Below are positions 6,369 through 7,089 of a stretch of 7,089 nt of DNA, in pieces; the stretch's first letter is position 1; every line of letters starts with the position of its first letter. The notes under the pieces are model-generated. The model was not told the origin of the DNA, searched no databases, and worked only from the letters and a program-made list of their open reading frames with translations. This DNA comes from an uncultured Mycoplasmatota bacterium (GTDB taxonomy: Bacteria > Bacillota_I > Bacilli_A > RF39 > UBA660): positions 1 to 7,089 of the forward strand of contig USDC01000032.1 of the NCBI GenBank assembly GCA_900553435.1, given 5' to 3'. The translations under genes were made by a program, and so were the position numbers.

Positions 6369-6991
6369 ACTTCACCATCCATTTCAATAATATATTTCCA
6401 ATATTTTTTAGGCATAAAATTCATCCTACATCTTTTATTTTCACGCATTTCTATAGATATTGTTTTATAAAAGTTTTTCCATAAACTTTGGTATTTTTCT
6501 TCCTCTTTACTAAAAGACATATTTATATTTAAAGAGTTACCATCCATAAAAACATACTCTTTTTTATTATATACACAAAGTATATTTCTTCTAACATCCT
6601 TAATAATAAAATTCTCAGTTTTAATTCTTACACTAAAGTGTTTAGCAAGTAAAAAGATAATATTGTTAGTTGGTTCAACCTCAGCATATAAAAAACCATT
6701 TTCCATTTCCTTAAACCTTAAAAATCCTTTAAGTTTATGACTTTCTCTACTAACATATTTACTTATTCTAAGAGTTTCATTAACACATTTAAGCTTCCTC
6801 AAATATATAACTTTACCTTTATATTTAAAAGCATTTAACAAAAAATAATATATAATTAATTCTTTATTTTTTTCATTTGATAAAAATACATAAAAGATAA
6901 GTTTTAAAACATATGAAGAAGCGTCTCTTACAATTTTTTCAATAAATATTTCACAATTATTTTCTCTTTTTTTAAAGATTATCTCTTTTTT
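6365..6991 (-). CDS. DUF4130/TIGR03915 family putative DNA-repair protein, 5' end missing or disrupted
   Basis: The C-terminal part matches the DUF4130 family in order: SRESHKLKGFLRF, AEVEP, AKHFSVR, a Lys/Arg-Asp stretch, LWKNFYKTISIEMREN and FMPKKYWKYIIEM. The biochemical function is unknown. In other genomes TIGR03915 is paired with a radical SAM protein (TIGR03916) and sometimes fused to a UDG-like domain, hence a DNA repair role; the UDG-like gene two positions on fits that. A conventional call starts at a TTG (6839-6841; 158 residues), but that TTG has no ribosome binding site. The frame stays open upstream to a TAG at 6992-6994, and this extra 50-codon stretch (for example YVFLSNE) also looks like family sequence. 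It contains no ATG, GTG or TTG, and the expected N-terminal YDGSFEG region is absent. The gene is therefore truncated, interrupted or affected by a sequence error. Its TGA stop overlaps the chaperonin ATG by 4 bases. Confidence 0.75.
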   Translation of the reverse strand, partial: KKEIIFKKRENNCEIFIEKIVRDASSYVLKLIFYVFLSNEKNKELIIYYFLLNAFKYKGKVIYLRKLKCVNETLRISKYVSRESHKLKGFLRFKEMENGFLYAEVEPTNNIIFLLAKHFSVRIKTENFIIKDVRRNILCVYNKKEYVFMDGNSLNINMSFSKEEEKYQSLWKNFYKTISIEMRENKRCRMNFMPKKYWKYIIEMDGEV

Positions 6992-7031
6992 CTACATTGC
7001 CATATTCCAATAAATGTCATATAATAAGTCA

Positions 7032-7047
7032 GTCCGGATTTTCGGAC
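7032..7047. repeat. short GC-rich inverted repeat
   Basis: GTCCG (7032-7036) and CGGAC (7043-7047) form a 5-bp stem around GATTTT. It stands out as a GC-rich block in otherwise AT-rich DNA. No T-tract follows on either strand, so it is not a typical terminator; it could be an operator or part of a mobile-element end. Confidence 0.5.
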
Positions 7048-7067
7048 ATGTTCCTATTTAAATATGT

Positions 7068-7086
7068 AACTGTTTATATGACAGTT
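7068..7086. repeat. inverted repeat at the right edge
   Basis: AACTGT (7068-7073) and ACAGTT (7081-7086) form a 6-bp stem around a 7-base loop, 20 bases beyond the previous inverted repeat. The plus strand continues TTC to the window end, so a terminator whose T-run is cut off cannot be excluded. Confidence 0.45.
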
Positions 7087-7089
7087 TTC

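Noticed and set aside
6106..6390. Plus-strand open frame opposite the chaperonin N-terminus
   Set aside because: It is antisense to strongly conserved GroEL motifs, and I recognise no family in it.
7014..7061. 15-codon plus-strand open frame through the GC-rich inverted repeat
   Set aside because: It is too short, has no clear ribosome binding site and matches no known small protein.
1..7089. CRISPR array, tRNA, rRNA or riboswitch
   Set aside because: No regularly spaced repeats, cloverleaf-type sequence or recognisable riboswitch core was seen on either strand. The only noncoding stretches are about 150 bases (1604-1754), about 100 bases (6992-7089) and small gaps.

Overview
The window is strongly AT-rich. 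It shows Gram-positive-type Shine-Dalgarno sequences (AGAGGT, GGAGGT), TGG for tryptophan and TGA as a stop, so it uses the standard bacterial code rather than the Mycoplasma code. A secreted coiled-coil/M23 wall hydrolase of the PcsB/CwlO/EnvC kind, a VanZ-RDD membrane protein and a DUF6512-like membrane protein point to a low-GC, wall-bearing Bacillota. An uncultured gut lineage of Clostridia, Bacilli or RF39 type is plausible, but the taxonomy is inference.

Left part (1-1754). The 3' end of a membrane protein gene (DUF6512-like, plus strand) enters from the left edge. It meets, stop codon against stop codon, a minus-strand gene for a two-domain DNA repair protein: an LigD-type 3'-phosphoesterase fused to an LigD-type polymerase, with no ATP-dependent ligase domain between or after them. 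This gene and the wall hydrolase gene diverge from a 151-base intergenic region that holds a convincing extended -10 promoter for the hydrolase.

Middle (1755-3017). The exported peptidoglycan hydrolase gene ends at a strong intrinsic terminator. Its hairpin loop and right arm are also the last codons and stop of the converging gene.

Right part (2994-7089). Four tightly packed minus-strand genes read as one operon, from right to left: a DUF4130/TIGR03915 putative DNA-repair protein, a divergent GroEL-like chaperonin, a uracil-DNA-glycosylase-superfamily protein and a VanZ-RDD membrane protein. The junctions are a 4-base ATGA overlap, an 8-base gap in which a stop codon and ribosome binding site share bases, and a 19-base gap. 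DUF4130 and UDG-like proteins are known to associate in other genomes, so their pairing here suggests a DNA repair or metabolism unit. The chaperonin between them is the surprising member. It keeps the catalytic aspartates of GroEL but has changed nucleotide-pocket residues, no GGM tail and no GroES gene beside it.

The right edge is odd. The DUF4130 gene has no credible start codon. Its homologous frame runs upstream to a stop at 6992-6994, and the 98 bases beyond carry two short inverted repeats and no recognisable N-terminus. This looks like a truncation, an insertion boundary or an assembly edge.
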